In this document: piece after piece, positions 38,063 through 38,728 of the stretch
How positions within the stretch are numbered: position 1 is the stretch's first letter
Layout: each line of letters begins with the position of its first letter
Assembly: GCA_017451915.1 (NCBI GenBank)
Contig: JAFTNJ010000046.1
Span: 1-38,728 of the forward strand
Source: Clostridia bacterium
GTDB lineage: Bacteria; Bacillota; Clostridia; Oscillospirales; CAG-272
Direction of reading: 5' to 3'
Length of the DNA: 38,728 bases
Program-made: the position numbers and the translations under genes
The notes under the pieces: generated by a model
The model's input: the letters and a program-made list of their open reading frames with translations, nothing else
Database searches by the model: none
Told to the model about the DNA's origin: nothing

Positions 38063-38728
38063 TTAAGTTAGAATACGCTCATATTCATCAACTTTATCAA
38101 TGAGTGTTTTTGAATTCTTTTCTATGTATTCAACAACCGATGAACAACCTTGTAAATCAATTTGATCGCAATACATATTATTCTCACGGCAATATTTAGA
38201 ACACGATGCCGCATTAACGTGTTGATTCGTAATCAGAATAACCACTTTGAATTTCTCTTTTAAAAGTCCAAGTTGAGCTTCTGTGATTTTGGGTAGGTAT
38301 GTTGAAACTACATTGGTGATACCCAACCCAATCAATTTGAAATAGTCCTCGTAGGTCGTTACGATTATCACACTCTTTTTGTTGGATCGAATCGCTAAAT
38401 TGTATGAGTATAGGTTTTGAGAACGCGTAAAGCACTTTGTGTTTGGATATTTGAACAGTTGTTGTTTGTCGGTAATATAAAAGTCAAAGCAAACAACGTT
38501 CCCGCTTGCATCAATTGTTGGAATGATAATACTATTCCTCATTTTATCGCAATAGTTACCTTTAGCCGATTGCAATACTAATTTAGTTTCTTCTAACTGA
38601 GTTATCGAATATGACTTTTGCTTTGTCATATAATTCATAAAACTGTTAAAAGAGTTATCGTGAAAGCCTATACCGAGTTGAACGATAGTTTTTCCTTGTA
38701 TTCCCCAAGAATGCAAGATATCAATAGC
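38063..38728 (-). CDS. DnaG-like primase fragment with eroded Toprim motifs (partial)
   Basis: The frame stays open to the window edge, so the N-terminus is missing. The visible 221 residues align by eye with the DnaG catalytic core. A segment ILHSWGIQGKTIVQLGIGFH matches the primase helix before the core, then RNSIIIPTIDASGNVVCFDF, KYPNTKCFTRSQNLYSYNLA, and the Toprim-like block SVIIVTTYEDYFKLIGLGI. In active primases this last block reads VEG with catalytic Glu, followed later by DGD. Here VEG is VTT and the DxD region is ITNQHVN. It is therefore probably not a working primase and may bind nucleic acid or regulate another enzyme. Its AT-rich composition and location point to a mobile element. 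Confidence 0.6.
   Translation of the reverse strand, partial: AIDILHSWGIQGKTIVQLGIGFHDNSFNSFMNYMTKQKSYSITQLEETKLVLQSAKGNYCDKMRNSIIIPTIDASGNVVCFDFYITDKQQLFKYPNTKCFTRSQNLYSYNLAIRSNKKSVIIVTTYEDYFKLIGLGITNVVSTYLPKITEAQLGLLKEKFKVVILITNQHVNAASCSKYCRENNMYCDQIDLQGCSSVVEYIEKNSKTLIDKVDEYERILT

Larger units (their letters stand above)
36905..38728. mobile_element. AT-rich integrated element segment, right end outside the window
   Basis: From just after the tRNA-Leu(GAG) terminator the genes change to element-type content: TnpV, DUF6809 and a DnaG-like protein. Base and codon use become more AT-rich than in the core genes. The left boundary is inferred from the change in content, not from an observed att repeat, and no integrase lies inside the window. 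Confidence 0.4.

Overview
The window looks like a chromosome segment of an anaerobic, low-redox-potential Firmicute of the class Clostridia, probably a gut or rumen member of the Oscillospirales/Christensenellales type. This is inferred from gene content: rpsO-pnp next to an FtsK/SpoIIIE translocase, recA-recX, pyruvate formate-lyase with its activase, and an EtfAB-linked hydroxyacid dehydrogenase. Promoters are TTGACA-N17-TATAAT-like, ribosome-binding sites are AGGAGG-like, and the core genes are moderately GC-rich with AT-rich accessory patches. No 16S gene or other species-level marker is present, so the genus cannot be named.

Layout. 1-345: intergenic hairpins. 390-6438 (minus strand): a GH28-type beta-helix glycosidase, release factor 3 (prfC), then an AT-rich insertion (NUDIX hydrolase and REP-associated tyrosine transposase) directly downstream of recA-recX. 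6832-14569 (plus): a membrane-anchored FtsK/SpoIIIE, a second FtsK without membrane domain, rpsO and pnp with structured leaders. 14675-16071 (plus): a VanY-like protein that has lost active-site residues and a small tail-anchored protein. 16123-18947 (minus operon): DUF6062, mnmM, a lipoprotein VanY carboxypeptidase and an SGNH hydrolase. 19099-21548 (plus): HAD phosphatase, ROK glucokinase, methyltransferase. 21554-21842: an island of six hairpins. 21848-24796 (minus): pflB-pflA. 25021-25430: another hairpin-rich intergenic region. 25437-28870 (minus): a VTT-PlsC-zinc-ribbon fusion and a YfcC-type carrier. 29069-32451 (minus): etfB-etfA-FAD dehydrogenase, resembling the electron-bifurcating lactate dehydrogenase LctBCD. 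32546-36173: an AraC regulator divergent from a two-gene FAD-oxidoreductase operon. 36464-36846: two divergent tRNA-Leu genes. 36905-38728: an AT-rich mobile-element segment (TnpV, DUF6809 and a DnaG-like protein with eroded Toprim motifs) running off the right edge.

How the genes work together. Sugar phosphorylation (ROK kinase), non-oxidative pyruvate cleavage (PflAB) and confurcating hydroxyacid oxidation (Lct-like) outline a fermentative metabolism. RecA/RecX, FtsK, RF3, S15 and PNPase are housekeeping. The most unusual items are the REP hairpins buried inside the transposase reading frame, the three-domain lipid enzyme fusion, the soluble FtsK duplicate, the two enzyme-like proteins that lack their catalytic residues, the face-to-face promoters at 18970-19046 and the structured leaders of rpsO, pnp and tnpV. 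All functional statements rest on sequence reading alone; no searches were run.
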